NCBI RefSeq assembly: GCF_007997015.1
Contig: NZ_VOSM01000002.1
Span: forward strand, 434,001-498,000
DNA: 64,000 nucleotides
Reading direction: 5' to 3'
Origin: Lujinxingia vulgaris
Lineage (GTDB): Bacteria > Myxococcota_A > Bradymonadia > Bradymonadales > Bradymonadaceae
Part shown: positions 26,907 to 35,767 of the stretch, one piece after another
How the letters are laid out: every line of letters starts with the position of its first letter
Position numbering within the stretch: the first letter of the stretch is position 1
The notes under the pieces: generated by a model
What the model saw: only the letters and a program-made list of their open reading frames with translations
What the model was told of the DNA's origin: nothing
Database searches by the model: none
Program-made: the position numbers and the translations under genes

Positions 26907-28283
26907 ATGACAACGAAATCGACGCACACCGTAGCGATGATCGGCGCTGGCCCGGCCAGCATTTATGCAGCGGAGGTGCTGGCCAAGGCTGGCCATCAGG
27001 TGGTGATGCTCAACCGGGATATCAAGCCCGGTGGGCTGGCCGAGTTCGGGATTTACCCGACCAAATACAAGATGAAGCGGGGGCTTCGTCGCTACTTCGA
27101 TCGGGTGCTCTCGCATGAGAACATTTACTACGCCGGCAATGTGAGCGTGGGCGAAGAGGCGGACATCTCGCTCGACGAGCTGCGCGAGCTGGGCTTTGAT
27201 GCGCTGGTGGTCGCCGTGGGCGCCCAGGGCACCAAGTGGCTGGGGCTGACCGGCGAAGATGCCGAGGCCTGCTTTCACGCCAAAGATCTGGTGTACCACT
27301 ACAACGGGCTTCCGCCTTTCAGTGAGCGGGAGTTTCCCGTCGGCGACGATGTGGTGGTGGTGGGCATGGGCAACGTCTGCCTGGACATCGTCCACTGGAT
27401 GGTCTGCGAGCGGAAGGTGCGCTCGGTGACCGCGGTGGCGCGCCGCGGGCCGGCGGAGCGGGCGTTTACCGACAAAGAGTTTAAGCTCGTCAGCCAGGCG
27501 CTCGATCAGGATGCGCTGCGGGCGGAGTTCGACCGCATCGCGCCCGTGCTCACCGAGGTGGGCCAGGACCCCGACGCGCTCTTTGGAGAGTACGTGCGTT
27601 TTGTGGACGAGCCCCTGGAGAACCCCAGTGAGACCTCCCTGCATATGCGTTTTCTGCGTTCCCCGGCGCGGGTGGAGGTTGATGAAGAGGGCCGCGTCAC
27701 CGGCCTGACCTGCGAGAAGACGCGCCTGAAAGCGCCGGGCGCCGACGGTCGGGTGGGCGTGGAGCGCACCGGGGAGTTTGAGACGCTGGCCTGCGATACC
27801 ATCGTCTTTGCCATCGGCGATGCGATTGAGCCTTCGCTGGGACTGCCCCTCTCGCCGGCGTGGTCCGGTGAGTTTGCGACCGTTCAGGAGCCCTGGGAGG
27901 CGCACCCCGACCGGCCGCGCTACATGGTCTACGACCCGGTCGAAGCGACGCCGATCTGGGACACCTTCGTGGTGGGCTGGGCGCGCAAAGCTTCCGACGG
28001 GCTTGTGGGCAAAGCCCGGGCCGATGCGGTGCAGGGATGCGATGAGATCCTGGCCTACCTCGATGGTGAGTTTCGGGTGCGACCGGCCGGCACGCGTGGT
28101 TATGAGGACGTTCGCCAGGGGCTTTTTGATCTTCTGGAGAAGCGAGAGGTTCGCGTCGTCGATTATGAGGGCGTGAAACACCTCGACAGGCTCGCTGCAA
28201 AAGAGGCGGAGGCGCGGGGGCTTGTCGAGTACAAGTTCGCCACGCGGGCCGAGATGTTTGAAAAACTCAATGAGGAGCGCTGA
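26907..28283 (+). CDS. Ferredoxin--NADP reductase-like flavoprotein (adrenodoxin reductase type)
   Basis: A 458-residue FAD/NADP oxidoreductase. The N-terminal dinucleotide fold is V-A-M-I-G-A-G-P-A-S-I-Y-A-A (residues 9-22), followed by a Lys/Gly-rich P-G-G-L-A-E-F-G-I-Y-P-T-K; a second Rossmann motif V-V-V-G-M-G-N-V-C-L-D-I near 150-161 binds NADP, and the A-x-R-R-G-P-x-x-x-x-F-T stretch resembles FprA/adrenodoxin reductases. Electron transfer between NADPH and a ferredoxin is the expected reaction; the ferredoxin gene is not in view. The stop overlaps the next ATG as TGATG, a sign of coupling with the lipoprotein gene. Confidence 0.85.
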   Translation: MTTKSTHTVAMIGAGPASIYAAEVLAKAGHQVVMLNRDIKPGGLAEFGIYPTKYKMKRGLRRYFDRVLSHENIYYAGNVSVGEEADISLDELRELGFDALVVAVGAQGTKWLGLTGEDAEACFHAKDLVYHYNGLPPFSEREFPVGDDVVVVGMGNVCLDIVHWMVCERKVRSVTAVARRGPAERAFTDKEFKLVSQALDQDALRAEFDRIAPVLTEVGQDPDALFGEYVRFVDEPLENPSETSLHMRFLRSPARVEVDEEGRVTGLTCEKTRLKAPGADGRVGVERTGEFETLACDTIVFAIGDAIEPSLGLPLSPAWSGEFATVQEPWEAHPDRPRYMVYDPVEATPIWDTFVVGWARKASDGLVGKARADAVQGCDEILAYLDGEFRVRPAGTRGYEDVRQGLFDLLEKREVRVVDYEGVKHLDRLAAKEAEARGLVEYKFATRAEMFEKLNEER

Positions 28284-28840
28284 TGAAGATCGGAGTGCAG
28301 AGGTTGGGACTGGGGTTGGTCGCGCTGGCGTTGGTCGCGCTGAGTGTAAGTTGTGCGAGCGCGCCCGATCAGCGGCGCGCCGCCGAGCGGGGACCGGAGC
28401 AAAATGTGGGCGCGCCGCCCTCGGGCGATGAGGCTGCGGTCGCGCCTCTTCCCGATAACCCCGCCTCCACGCCAGCCCGCAGCGTTGAACTTCGAGAGCC
28501 CATGGTCGGACCCGACGGCGCTTCGCTGATCACCCGGGGTGAGGTTGATGCGCTGCTGGAGCGCGGCCCGGCCGTGGTGTTTCAGCATGTCGACACCGAG
28601 CCGCATCACCAAGACGGCGCCTTTGTCGGCTTCTTGATCGTCGACATCTCCACCCAGGCGCATAGCTTCGTCGCGCCCCAACTTCGGGTGGGCGATGTGG
28701 TCACCCATGTGAACCTGGTGAAGTTGGAGCGCCCCGATCATTACCTCAACACCTGGTCGACGCTGGCCGAGGCTGAGGAGATTCGGGTGGACTTTCGTCG
28801 CGACGGCCAACCAGCCCACGCCATCTGGCGGGTGGAGTGA
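28283..28840 (+). CDS. Lipoprotein with C-terminal PDZ-like domain
   Basis: A 185-residue lipoprotein: signal M-K-I-G-V-Q-R followed by a hydrophobic stretch and lipobox L-S-V-S-C at about residue 24. After a Pro/Ala linker (30-65) a compact domain of about 115 residues contains R-G-E-V-D-A-L-L-E-R-G, F-Q-H-V-D-x-E-P, L-R-V-G-D-V-V-T-H-V-N and A-E-A-E-E-I-R-V, resembling PDZ-like modules such as GspC's. It may hold a substrate or partner in the periplasm. The TGATG overlap ties it to the flavoprotein gene, but the functional link is unclear. Confidence 0.7.
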   Translation: MKIGVQRLGLGLVALALVALSVSCASAPDQRRAAERGPEQNVGAPPSGDEAAVAPLPDNPASTPARSVELREPMVGPDGASLITRGEVDALLERGPAVVFQHVDTEPHHQDGAFVGFLIVDISTQAHSFVAPQLRVGDVVTHVNLVKLERPDHYLNTWSTLAEAEEIRVDFRRDGQPAHAIWRVE

Positions 28841-28852
28841 GTCGCGGTAGCT

Positions 28853-29683
28853 GTGCAATCCGACAGGGCGGCATTGATGGATGAGGGCTCCCGCAGAGAA
28901 GAGCAAGGCCAGGAGCCGGCGCGTGAGCGGGGCTCACTCTGGCGAGCGCTGCTGCTGGCGTTTCTGGCGCTGACCCTCTGGGGTCAGTGGCTGGGTGCGG
29001 GGCTGGCCGCCGAGGTGCTCAGCGCCGACGGCTCCGGGCTGCGCGTGCTGGCGATGCTCACACCCCTCTTTTTCGGGGCGCTGGCGATTGCGCGTCCCAA
29101 CCCGGCGCTGCGACTGATGGTCTTTCCGGTGAGTTTTTTGCCGGCGATGGCGCTCCTCACCGAACGCGAATGGGCGGCGATGGCCGAGCCCGGCGCATTG
29201 CTGGCGAGCGCGGCGACCTTTGTGAGTTATCTGGTCGTCGCGGCGGTTGGCGATGAGCCGAGGGAGAGCGCCGGTCAACAACTGACGGAGGTTCACACCA
29301 CCGACAGCCTTGCGCCTCGCTACCGCTTCTTTGTGCGCTCCCGCGCGGCCGTGGTCGCAGGCGTGCTCGCTGTGTTGATCTGGATGCTCTTTGTCGATCC
29401 CGAGGTCGGCCGCACGCTTGTCGAGCGTCATGGCGAGCGGGCGTCGTTGCACCTGACCTTTATGTCGGTGTGTATGCTCTTTGCCTGGGTGGTCATGGCG
29501 TATATGGCCGCAGTGTTGCCGGCGCTGAACTGGGAATATGAGCGCCGCCAGCCGGTGCTCACTCGAGCGCAGCTTCGTCTTATCGACACCCCGAAGCTCT
29601 TAAAACGCCGGGTGGCGGGCTGGTTGGTCGCCGCCGGCGTGACGATCGCCCTGGGCATGCAGATGGTCACAACCTTGCAATGA
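28853..29683 (+). CDS. Integral membrane protein of unknown function
   Basis: A 276-residue protein with about six hydrophobic helices, at roughly 30-48, 62-80, 85-101, 117-135, 164-182 and 203-223, and a seventh near 255-273. Charged segments such as R-F-F-V-R-S-R lie between helices. No catalytic motif or known family is visible. The start may be GTG at 28853 or ATG at 28877 (codon 9); the latter has no clear ribosome site. It sits 12 bases after the lipoprotein gene in the same direction. Possible roles include envelope maintenance, but that is a guess. Confidence 0.65.
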   Translation: MQSDRAALMDEGSRREEQGQEPARERGSLWRALLLAFLALTLWGQWLGAGLAAEVLSADGSGLRVLAMLTPLFFGALAIARPNPALRLMVFPVSFLPAMALLTEREWAAMAEPGALLASAATFVSYLVVAAVGDEPRESAGQQLTEVHTTDSLAPRYRFFVRSRAAVVAGVLAVLIWMLFVDPEVGRTLVERHGERASLHLTFMSVCMLFAWVVMAYMAAVLPALNWEYERRQPVLTRAQLRLIDTPKLLKRRVAGWLVAAGVTIALGMQMVTTLQ

Positions 29684-29731
29684 CGCCGGGCGGCTTCCAT
29701 GCTGCTGTCCGCACACCAACGATGAGGCGAG

Positions 29732-29926
29732 ATGCGCGCGACGTTGTACGACATCCTGGGGATCGGGTTTATCGCAGGGAGCGCGTACTTCTTTGTGCGC
29801 ACGGTGAACTTTCTGGCCGAGGCCGACTATGTCGCCGCGCTCATCGCGCTGGCGGTGGCCTTTGCGGTGGTGCGCGCCGGCGTGGACCTCTCACGTCTGG
29901 CGGTGGCTGCGAGTCGGGAGGATTGA
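29732..29926 (+). CDS. Small two-helix membrane protein
   Basis: A 64-residue protein with two predicted membrane helices (about 7-27 and 35-53), no signal peptide cleavage site and a short charged tail (S-R-E-D). ATG at 29732. Its stop overlaps the ATG of the next gene as TGATG at 29924-29928, which argues it is a real, translated gene in the operon rather than a chance frame. Function unknown. Confidence 0.6.
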   Translation: MRATLYDILGIGFIAGSAYFFVRTVNFLAEADYVAALIALAVAFAVVRAGVDLSRLAVAASRED

Positions 29927-30942
29927 TGCGAGCGTGGCGAATCAAAGCATGGGGGATGGTGATGCTGGCTCTGGCGGCAGGATGCGCCGAGGAGCAGGCC
30001 GAGGTGAGTCACCCGCCGGTCGATGAGGCGATGAGCGCCCTGGTGGCCGCCTCGCCAGAGACCGAGCTGGCGCGGGTAGGGGAGGTCAGCCTGGGGGAGC
30101 CCGAGCTGGCGATCTTCTGGGAGGCCCACCCGGAGCTCGATCGTCAGGAGGCGATGGATGCTCTGATCGAAGAGACGCTGCTCTGGCAGGAGGCGCAACG
30201 CCGCGGGTTGCACCAGACGCCCGACGCGATGTTTGCACGAAAGCAGGGCCTGGTGAACGCCTACCTTGAGGGTGAGATCGAGGCGTCGCACCTGGTTGAT
30301 GAGCCTGGCGAAGACTTCGTGGCGATCTTGCAGAAGAACGCCGACTTCCCCCGGGGCTACCGCTCAAGCCACCTGGTGATTGTGGTGCCGCGCATGCTGC
30401 CCGGTGATGAGAAGTTCGCCGCGGAGCGCCGCCGTGAGCTTCGTGAGGAGCGCTTTGAGCAAGCCCGCGCCTGGATCCTGGCGAGCGCCGAGCGGCTCGA
30501 CGCCGCGCCGACGCTCGATGCCCTGATCGCCGAGGCCGCGCGGCTCAACGAGGAGGTTCTTCCCTCGGGGTATCAGGCTGTGGTCAACGCGCATATGCGA
30601 TTTGCACGGCCTACTGAGGGCGATGTGAGCCAGCGACTTCCCGAAGGTTGGATTCAGGTCGTGCCGGAGTTCTCCCGCGCGGCCGATGCGCTGGCCAATG
30701 AGGACGAACTCGGCACGTTGAGCGATCCGGTGCGCTCACCCGTGGGCTGGCATCTGCTCAAAGTCGATGAAGTACTCGACGGGCGCCCGGCCGAGCCTCA
30801 AGAGGTTGAGCGTTTTGCAGCCCACGCGCTCACCCGCGAAGCGCGCGCGCAGGCCTACACCGAGGCGCTGAGCACGCTGCTCGATGGGGCCCGCGTGGAG
30901 ATGCGGCCGGAGCGCCTTCAGGACGAGGTCCCCGGCCAGTGA
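29926..30942 (+). CDS. Parvulin-type peptidylprolyl isomerase-like lipoprotein
   Basis: A 338-residue protein from the ATG at 29926, which overlaps the preceding stop; an upstream extension to 29680 is a different frame's shadow. The lipobox L-A-A-G-C is at about residue 20. The region from 35 to 110 resembles the SurA/PpiD N-terminal helical part (E-x-A-I-F-W-E-A-H-P-E-L then Y-L-E-G-E-I), and the following domain contains the rotamase-like S-S-H-L-V-I-V-V-P and S-P-V-G-W-H-L-L-K-V-D-E motifs. It would act as a periplasmic chaperone or prolyl isomerase for outer-membrane protein folding. Similarity to PpiC-type proteins is good in the C-terminal half and weak in the N-terminal half. Confidence 0.78.
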   Translation: MRAWRIKAWGMVMLALAAGCAEEQAEVSHPPVDEAMSALVAASPETELARVGEVSLGEPELAIFWEAHPELDRQEAMDALIEETLLWQEAQRRGLHQTPDAMFARKQGLVNAYLEGEIEASHLVDEPGEDFVAILQKNADFPRGYRSSHLVIVVPRMLPGDEKFAAERRRELREERFEQARAWILASAERLDAAPTLDALIAEAARLNEEVLPSGYQAVVNAHMRFARPTEGDVSQRLPEGWIQVVPEFSRAADALANEDELGTLSDPVRSPVGWHLLKVDEVLDGRPAEPQEVERFAAHALTREARAQAYTEALSTLLDGARVEMRPERLQDEVPGQ

Positions 30943-30957
30943 GACCGGGGCATGAGT

Positions 30958-31512
30958 TCAGGCAGTGGTGCGCACCACCTCGCTAAGGGGTGTGCGGGGC
31001 GGGTCGGGCACCACATCGGCAAATCCCACCCAGACAAAGCCCACGATCTCCTCAACATCCGGACCGATGCCGAGCACCTCGTAGGTCTCGGGCGCGTTGG
31101 TCACCCCGCCGCTGCTCCACTTGGAGCCGATGCCCTCGCTCCACAGCGCGAGTTGGATGTTCTGGATGGCGCAGGCCACCGCGGCGTAGTCTTCGCGCCG
31201 GCGGTGCGCGTCGGCGTTGATCACCTGGCTCACTGCGATGAGCTCCGGGGGGCGCGTAAACTTCGTGCGAATTGAGGCCTCCGCCGCCTCACTCAACTCG
31301 CCGCGCTTCTTTCGCTTCTCGGCCACACCGATCTCGGTGATGCGCGCGCGGGTCTCGGGGCCCATCATCGTGAAGCGCCAGGGGTTGGTCAGTTTGTGGT
31401 TCGGCGCGCGGGTGGCCGCCTCCAGGGCGCGCTTGAGCGCGCCTTCGGGCAGGGGGTCGCTTTTGTAGTCGTGAATGGTGCGCCGCGTCATCAAAGTGTG
31501 GTGGGTGTTCAT
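30958..31512 (-). CDS. Nitroreductase family protein
   Basis: A 184-residue FMN-dependent nitroreductase-fold protein. The N-terminal R-R-T-I-H-D-Y and A-P-N-H-K-L-T-N-P-W-R-F motifs bind FMN, and the A-C-A-I-Q-N-I-Q-L-A-L-W-S-E-G-I-G-S-K-W segment is the family's central helix. I chose the ATG at 31512 since the upstream 63 codons lack the fold. It uses NAD(P)H to reduce nitro-compounds or another electron acceptor; the true substrate is unknown. It converges with the lipoprotein gene (15-base gap), with no visible terminator between them. Confidence 0.88.
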   Translation of the reverse strand: MNTHHTLMTRRTIHDYKSDPLPEGALKRALEAATRAPNHKLTNPWRFTMMGPETRARITEIGVAEKRKKRGELSEAAEASIRTKFTRPPELIAVSQVINADAHRRREDYAAVACAIQNIQLALWSEGIGSKWSSGGVTNAPETYEVLGIGPDVEEIVGFVWVGFADVVPDPPRTPLSEVVRTTA

Positions 31513-31663
31513 GGGGAAAATCCTGGGGTGGGTGAGTCTCAACGCATGAAGAAGCGATAAGCGATCATGCGCATTCCTAGCGGTCGAGCGCATCTTTCGC
31601 AACGGGAGCAAGCGCTCCGCATCGGGGCATGACGGACCATTGGGTTTTTGGCGAGTACCTCGA

Positions 31664-31692
31664 TTGCGGGGAAGGTTAGCGCTCGCTATAGT
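31664..31692 (+). promoter_or_regulatory. Candidate sigma-70-type promoter for alanine dehydrogenase
   Basis: TTGCGG at 31664-31669 and TATAGT at 31687-31692 are 17 bases apart, 71 bases ahead of the ald start. The -10 matches five of six consensus bases, the -35 three of six, so it is plausible but unproven. Confidence 0.5.
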
Positions 31693-31763
31693 CCGGCGCA
31701 CAGGGCTCCCCGAGAGCGGGCGGCCCGGGATTCCTTAACGTTGCCGCTACCCGGAGAAGAGCC

Positions 31764-32876
31764 GTGAGAATTGGGGTTCCGAAAGAGATTAAGAATCACG
31801 AATATCGAGTGGGGCTGATTCCAGCGAGCGTGGCCGAGTATGTGCGGCAGGGCCATGTGGTGGCCGTGCAGGCTGGCGCTGGCGAGGGGAGCGCGATCCC
31901 GGATGAGCGCTACGTGGAGGCCGGCGCGATGATCCTGCCCTCGGCCGAGGCGGTCTGGGAGTCCTCGGATATGATCGTGAAGGTCAAAGAGCCGATGGCG
32001 CCGGAGTACGGGCTGATGCAGAAGGGCCAGCTCGTCTACACCTACTTCCACCTGGCGGCGGTGCCGGAGCTGGCCGAGGTGCTGCTGGAGCGTCAGGTGC
32101 GCGCGGTGGCCTACGAGACGATCCAGCTTCCCGACGGGCGCCTTCCGCTCCTGGAGCCGATGAGCGAAGTGGCCGGGCGCATGGCCATCCAGGTGGGCGC
32201 GCGTTGCCTGGAGCGTGAGCACGGTGGCAAGGGCGTGCTCCTCGGTGGCGTGCCCGGTGTGGCACGCGCCAAAGTCGTGATTCTGGGCGGCGGTGTCGTG
32301 GGTACCAACGCCGCGAAGATGGCCGTGGGCATGGGCGCGCAGGTCACGATTGTGGACCTGAACCTCAACCGCCTGCGCTATCTCGACGACATCTTCGGAA
32401 GCAAGATCCAGACGATGCACTCCAACGTCGGCACGATCTACGACCAGGTGCTCAACGCCGACCTGGTGGTGGGCGCGGTGCTCATCCCCGGCGCCAAAGC
32501 GCCGCACCTTGTGACCCGCGATCATATCAGCCAGATGCAGGAAGGAAGCGTCGTGGTGGATGTCTCGGTGGACCAGGGCGGCTGCATCGCCACCTGCCAC
32601 CCGACCACCCACGAAGATCCCACCTACGTGGTCGACGGCGTGGTGCATTATTGCGTGGCGAATATGCCCGGGGCGGTGGCGCGCACCTCGACCTTCGCCC
32701 TCAACAACACCACGCTGGGCTACGGGCTGGCGCTGGCCAGCAAGGGCTTCGAGCAGGCTGTCAAAGATGATCCCGCGCTGGCTCTGGGGGTGAACACCTA
32801 CAAGGGCCAGTGTGTGTATAAGGCTGTGGCTGAGGCCCTTGACGTCGAGTACACGCCTTTGAGCGAGCTGCTCTAA
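31764..32876 (+). CDS. ald: Alanine dehydrogenase
   Basis: A 370-residue NAD-dependent alanine dehydrogenase, interconverting L-alanine with pyruvate and ammonia. The N terminus [17 protein letters not shown] is a signature; V-K-V-K-E-P-M contains the active-site Lys, and the NAD fold shows [11 protein letters not shown] near 178-188. Length matches the family. GTG at 31764 is the start. It stands alone, with a promoter-like sequence just upstream and a terminator hairpin downstream, and would let the cell use alanine as a carbon and nitrogen source. Confidence 0.96.
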   Translation: MRIGVPKEIKNHEYRVGLIPASVAEYVRQGHVVAVQAGAGEGSAIPDERYVEAGAMILPSAEAVWESSDMIVKVKEPMAPEYGLMQKGQLVYTYFHLAAVPELAEVLLERQVRAVAYETIQLPDGRLPLLEPMSEVAGRMAIQVGARCLEREHGGKGVLLGGVPGVARAKVVILGGGVVGTNAAKMAVGMGAQVTIVDLNLNRLRYLDDIFGSKIQTMHSNVGTIYDQVLNADLVVGAVLIPGAKAPHLVTRDHISQMQEGSVVVDVSVDQGGCIATCHPTTHEDPTYVVDGVVHYCVANMPGAVARTSTFALNNTTLGYGLALASKGFEQAVKDDPALALGVNTYKGQCVYKAVAEALDVEYTPLSELL

Positions 32877-32903
32877 CCGGCAAACTTGGTGCTGTGATGA
32901 AGT

Positions 32904-32948
32904 CGCCCCCGCGGCCCGGTTGAGGGTTGACGGGGGCGTCTTTGTTTC
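32904..32948 (+). terminator. Probable terminator after ald
   Basis: An 8-bp G+C stem (32904-32911 with 32931-32938) with a 19-base loop is followed by a T-rich run with interruptions (TCTTTGTTTCTT). It lies 28 bases past the stop codon; moderate strength because of the long loop. Confidence 0.6.
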
Positions 32949-33149
32949 TTGCGGCGTATCTGCGATCATCTCCCCGATGCGACGCCCGATCGCGATCGGG
33001 CTGTATCTGGAAGATTGCAGGCTGAATGAAATAGAATCGCCTGCGTCTGAAGTTACAACCGACGCGTTGGTCTGCTCGCTTCATCTGCAGGCCACGCGCC
33101 GTCGCCCACTCGGGGCGCAGCGATGACTTAAGAGCACGGGAAGGTGCCC

Positions 33150-33830
33150 ATGTTTAAGAAGAACAAAGCGAAGATGGACGCAAAAGAGCGGCTGGCGTTT
33201 GAGCAGGAGGCCATCCCTCATCTGGATGCCCTTTACGGCACGGCGCTGCGTCTGACCAAGAGCGAGAGCGACGCCGAGGATCTGATCCAGGAGACGATGC
33301 TCAAGGCCTACCGCTACTTCGACAAATACGAGCAGGGCACCAACTGCAAGGCGTGGCTCTTCAAGATCATGACCAACACCTTCATCAACCGCTACCGCAA
33401 GCAGCAGAAGCGCCGCGAGTACCTGGTGGATGACGACTTCCGCCCGCTCCAGGAGCGCGCCGAAGCCCCGGAGCTGACGCCTTTCCACGAGAGCTTTGAG
33501 ACCGAGGAGCATCTCTACTTCAAGATGTTCGGCGATGAGGTCAAACGCGCGCTGGAGCAGGTGCCGGTGGACTTCCGTATGGTCGTGCTTCTGGCTGACT
33601 TGCAGGACTTTGCCTACAAAGAGATCGCCGAGATCATGGACTGCCCCATCGGTACGGTGATGAGCCGACTCTACCGCGGGCGGCGCATGCTTCAGGCCCA
33701 GCTCAAAGAGTACGCGCTTAAAAACGGGTACATCCCCTCTCAGGACGAAGAGGACGAGACGCCGGAGGCCACGGACGCGCCTGCCGACCTTAACGCCTAC
33801 CGCGAACGCAAGGCCGCTCAGGCCAGCTGA
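33150..33830 (+). CDS. ECF-type RNA polymerase sigma factor
   Basis: A 226-residue sigma factor from the ATG at 33150, which has GGGAAGG six bases upstream; a GTG two codons earlier is the alternative. Sigma region 2 is clear (G-T-A-L-R-L-T-K-S-E-S-D-A-E-D-L-I-Q-E-T followed by K-A-W-L-F-K-I-M-T-N-T), and region 4 contains A-Y-K-E-I-A-E-I-M-D-C-P-I-G-T-V with R-L-Y-R-G-R. It directs RNA polymerase to a stress or envelope regulon. The C-terminal tail is acidic. It is followed 41 bases later by a zinc-binding anti-sigma gene, a classic pair. Confidence 0.93.
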   Translation: MFKKNKAKMDAKERLAFEQEAIPHLDALYGTALRLTKSESDAEDLIQETMLKAYRYFDKYEQGTNCKAWLFKIMTNTFINRYRKQQKRREYLVDDDFRPLQERAEAPELTPFHESFETEEHLYFKMFGDEVKRALEQVPVDFRMVVLLADLQDFAYKEIAEIMDCPIGTVMSRLYRGRRMLQAQLKEYALKNGYIPSQDEEDETPEATDAPADLNAYRERKAAQAS

Positions 33831-33871
33831 TGCTGTCGGTGGTGGCGGGTTGAGTCGAACTTCCAGATGAG

Positions 33872-34699
33872 GTGAAGAACGTGGGACAACTGGTGCAAAA
33901 TGTGGCGTTGGGCTGTGAGGATTTTGAGCCTTTTATCGACACGTACGTCGATGAGGAGTTCGACGAGCGGGAGCGCGCCGATATGGAGGCGCACCTTGCC
34001 GGGTGTGAGCGATGCCGCGGACGCGTGAACGCTCAGGTGCGCTTTAAGGCGCAGCTGCGCGAGAAGTTGTCGGAGGAGCGCGCGCCGCAGTCGCTGCGCG
34101 AGCGCATCACCTCGGAACTCGCCACCCTGGAGCTGGAACTCGACGAGGAGCGCACCGAGACTCGCCCCCTCTACGTGCGGGTGGGCTGGGTGGCCGGACC
34201 GCTGGCGGCGATGCTCGCGCTGGTGCTCCTGATGCCGGAGATGACCATTGCGCCGGCGGCCAGCAGCCCCACGCCCGTCGTCGATCAGACGGTGGAGTGG
34301 CATAAGGGCAACTTCCCCCTGGAGATCACAACGAGTAACCCGCAGGAGGCCAGCGCCTGGTTCCAGGATAAGGTGGACTTCTCGGTGCGGCTGCCCCACT
34401 TCGATAACGCGCGGGTCAACCTGCTGGGCGGACGTATCGCGCATGTCGAAGATCGACGCGCGGCGCTGGTGCTCTACGAGGTCGATGGCGCGCGCATGAG
34501 CGTGCTGCTCTTCGACGGCGAAGGTCTTAAGGTGCCGCGAGAGTCGATCCGTCAGGTCGAAGATCGCGATATCGTCTGGCTCAATCAGAAAGGCTACGGC
34601 GTGGCGGTGGTCCAGGATCTGGGCGTGACCTACGCGATGACCAGCGATCTCAACGAAGATCGTTTCCTCGGGCTGGTCGCCGGCACGATGAAGCGCTAA
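33872..34699 (+). CDS. Zinc-finger anti-sigma factor with one transmembrane helix
   Basis: A 275-residue protein with the H-x3-C-x2-C zinc motif of ZAS anti-sigma factors (His41, Cys45, Cys48) in the N-terminal domain, a linker, one membrane helix at about 104-122, and an approx 150-residue outer domain with an unassigned beta-rich fold. It is expected to hold the adjacent sigma factor in the cytoplasm and release it on an envelope signal. GTG at 33872 is the first start; a second in-frame GTG lies four codons later. Translated from the same transcript as the sigma gene. Confidence 0.9.
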   Translation: MKNVGQLVQNVALGCEDFEPFIDTYVDEEFDERERADMEAHLAGCERCRGRVNAQVRFKAQLREKLSEERAPQSLRERITSELATLELELDEERTETRPLYVRVGWVAGPLAAMLALVLLMPEMTIAPAASSPTPVVDQTVEWHKGNFPLEITTSNPQEASAWFQDKVDFSVRLPHFDNARVNLLGGRIAHVEDRRAALVLYEVDGARMSVLLFDGEGLKVPRESIRQVEDRDIVWLNQKGYGVAVVQDLGVTYAMTSDLNEDRFLGLVAGTMKR

Positions 34700-34743
34700 G
34701 ACGGTGCCATCGATGTTGATGGCACCTCGACGCTGAGTGAGAC

Positions 34744-35670
34744 ATGAGTCAAGTAACCTATGCCGTCCTTTCGGGCGGCTTTTTTTTGGAAGATGCCCGC
34801 CGGCATTTCGGCGCAAAGCAAGTGACCGCGCTGCGAGAAGATGATGTCGAGGTCGGCGAGCAGCTGCGCGCGTTGGCCGACGACGGGGTGGAGCTGCTGG
34901 CGGTGTTCGGTGATGACCGGCTGCTTGGGCAGGTGGTCAGCGCGCTCCTGAGCGATGTGGCGCTTGTGGCCCGCGGCATGCGCGTGTGGCCCTGCGGGCC
35001 CCAGGGGGCCTCGGTGGTGGGGGAGGCGCTGGGGGCGGAGCTCAAACCATCACGCGCGGCCCGATCGATCGAGGAGGCGGCAGGCTGGACGGTGCAGATG
35101 ACCCCGACGCTCAAGGTGAGCGCGAGCACGCTCGCCGGGGCGCGCTACGGATTTAGCTTCGGGGCGGGCTGGGTTTATCGCGCGCGTCAGGCGCAGCGCG
35201 AGGCGCAGAAGGGCGCGGGTAAACTTGTCAGCGCGGTGGCGCGCCTGGCCTCCGATACGCTTCGTGATCCTCAGAGCCAGGATGTTGGCGCGCGGATGCG
35301 CGTGGATCGCGCCGTGGTGCCGATGCATCAGGGCTCGGTGGTGGCGACCTCGCTGGAGCGCACCTGGTACGGGCTTCGTAACAGCAGGGCGCAGCCCGCG
35401 GTGTGGACGCATATCCCCACCCGGGCGCTGGTGAGCCAGGGGCTTAAGCCGGAGCTTCTGGAGTCGGTCGGTGAGGGGGCGGGGCGCGCCGAGGCGCTCG
35501 GTGAGCTTGTGCTCGACGCGCCGGCCGGCTGGGTGCTTGATGGCGCGTTTTTTGAGCCCGATGAGGGGTGTGTGCTGCGCGTGAGCGCGGGGCCGAAGGT
35601 GGCGCTTGTGCGACCCCCCGGGCGGCTTGGAGCGCTGGTCTCGCGGGTGTTCGACGGGCGAGGCCGCTGA
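34744..35670 (+). CDS. Degenerate diacylglycerol/lipid-kinase-like protein
   Basis: A 308-residue protein with the overall layout of YegS/BmrU-type lipid kinases: an N-terminal Rossmann-like half and a beta-rich C-terminal half containing L-D-G-A-F-F-E-P-D-E (compare V-D-G-E-x-x-E in true kinases). The nucleotide-binding G-G-D-G-T motif is replaced by F-G-D-D-R (about residues 55-59), and the P-x-G-T-x-N segment by P-C-G-P-Q-G, so catalytic activity is doubtful. A pseudo-enzyme or regulatory role is possible, or a substrate other than diacylglycerol. The start at 34744 places a transcription terminator inside the first 15 codons, which raises the question whether a later start is used. Confidence 0.6.
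   Translation: MSQVTYAVLSGGFFLEDARRHFGAKQVTALREDDVEVGEQLRALADDGVELLAVFGDDRLLGQVVSALLSDVALVARGMRVWPCGPQGASVVGEALGAELKPSRAARSIEEAAGWTVQMTPTLKVSASTLAGARYGFSFGAGWVYRARQAQREAQKGAGKLVSAVARLASDTLRDPQSQDVGARMRVDRAVVPMHQGSVVATSLERTWYGLRNSRAQPAVWTHIPTRALVSQGLKPELLESVGEGAGRAEALGELVLDAPAGWVLDGAFFEPDEGCVLRVSAGPKVALVRPPGRLGALVSRVFDGRGR
34762..34787 (+). terminator. Intrinsic terminator overlapping the 5' end of the lipid-kinase-like gene
   Basis: A 7-bp G+C stem (34762-34768 with 34773-34779, TTTC loop, one G-U pair) is followed by eight T at 34780-34787. It ends the sigma/anti-sigma transcript, and lies within codons 7 to 15 of the downstream open frame. Confidence 0.85.
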
Positions 35671-35730
35671 ATATGTGACGCGCGATCGATCCGCGTTGCT
35701 TTGCCGAACACCACGTCGCGAAGATGGAAA

Positions 35731-35767
35731 AGATTGCGGGCCGTCAGGCCCGCAATCTTTTTTTTTT
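35731..35767 (+). terminator. Rho-independent terminator after the lipid-kinase-like gene
   Basis: A perfect 12-bp stem (35731-35742 with 35747-35758, loop GTCA) is followed by ten T residues at 35758-35767. Confidence 0.95.

Noticed and set aside
33051-33063. A shared AGTTACAA-x-CGA phrase ahead of the sigma gene and, at 37039-37051, ahead of the second NTF2-like gene
   Set aside because: The distances to the starts (about 87 and 20 bases) differ too much for a common promoter position, and no second element aligns.
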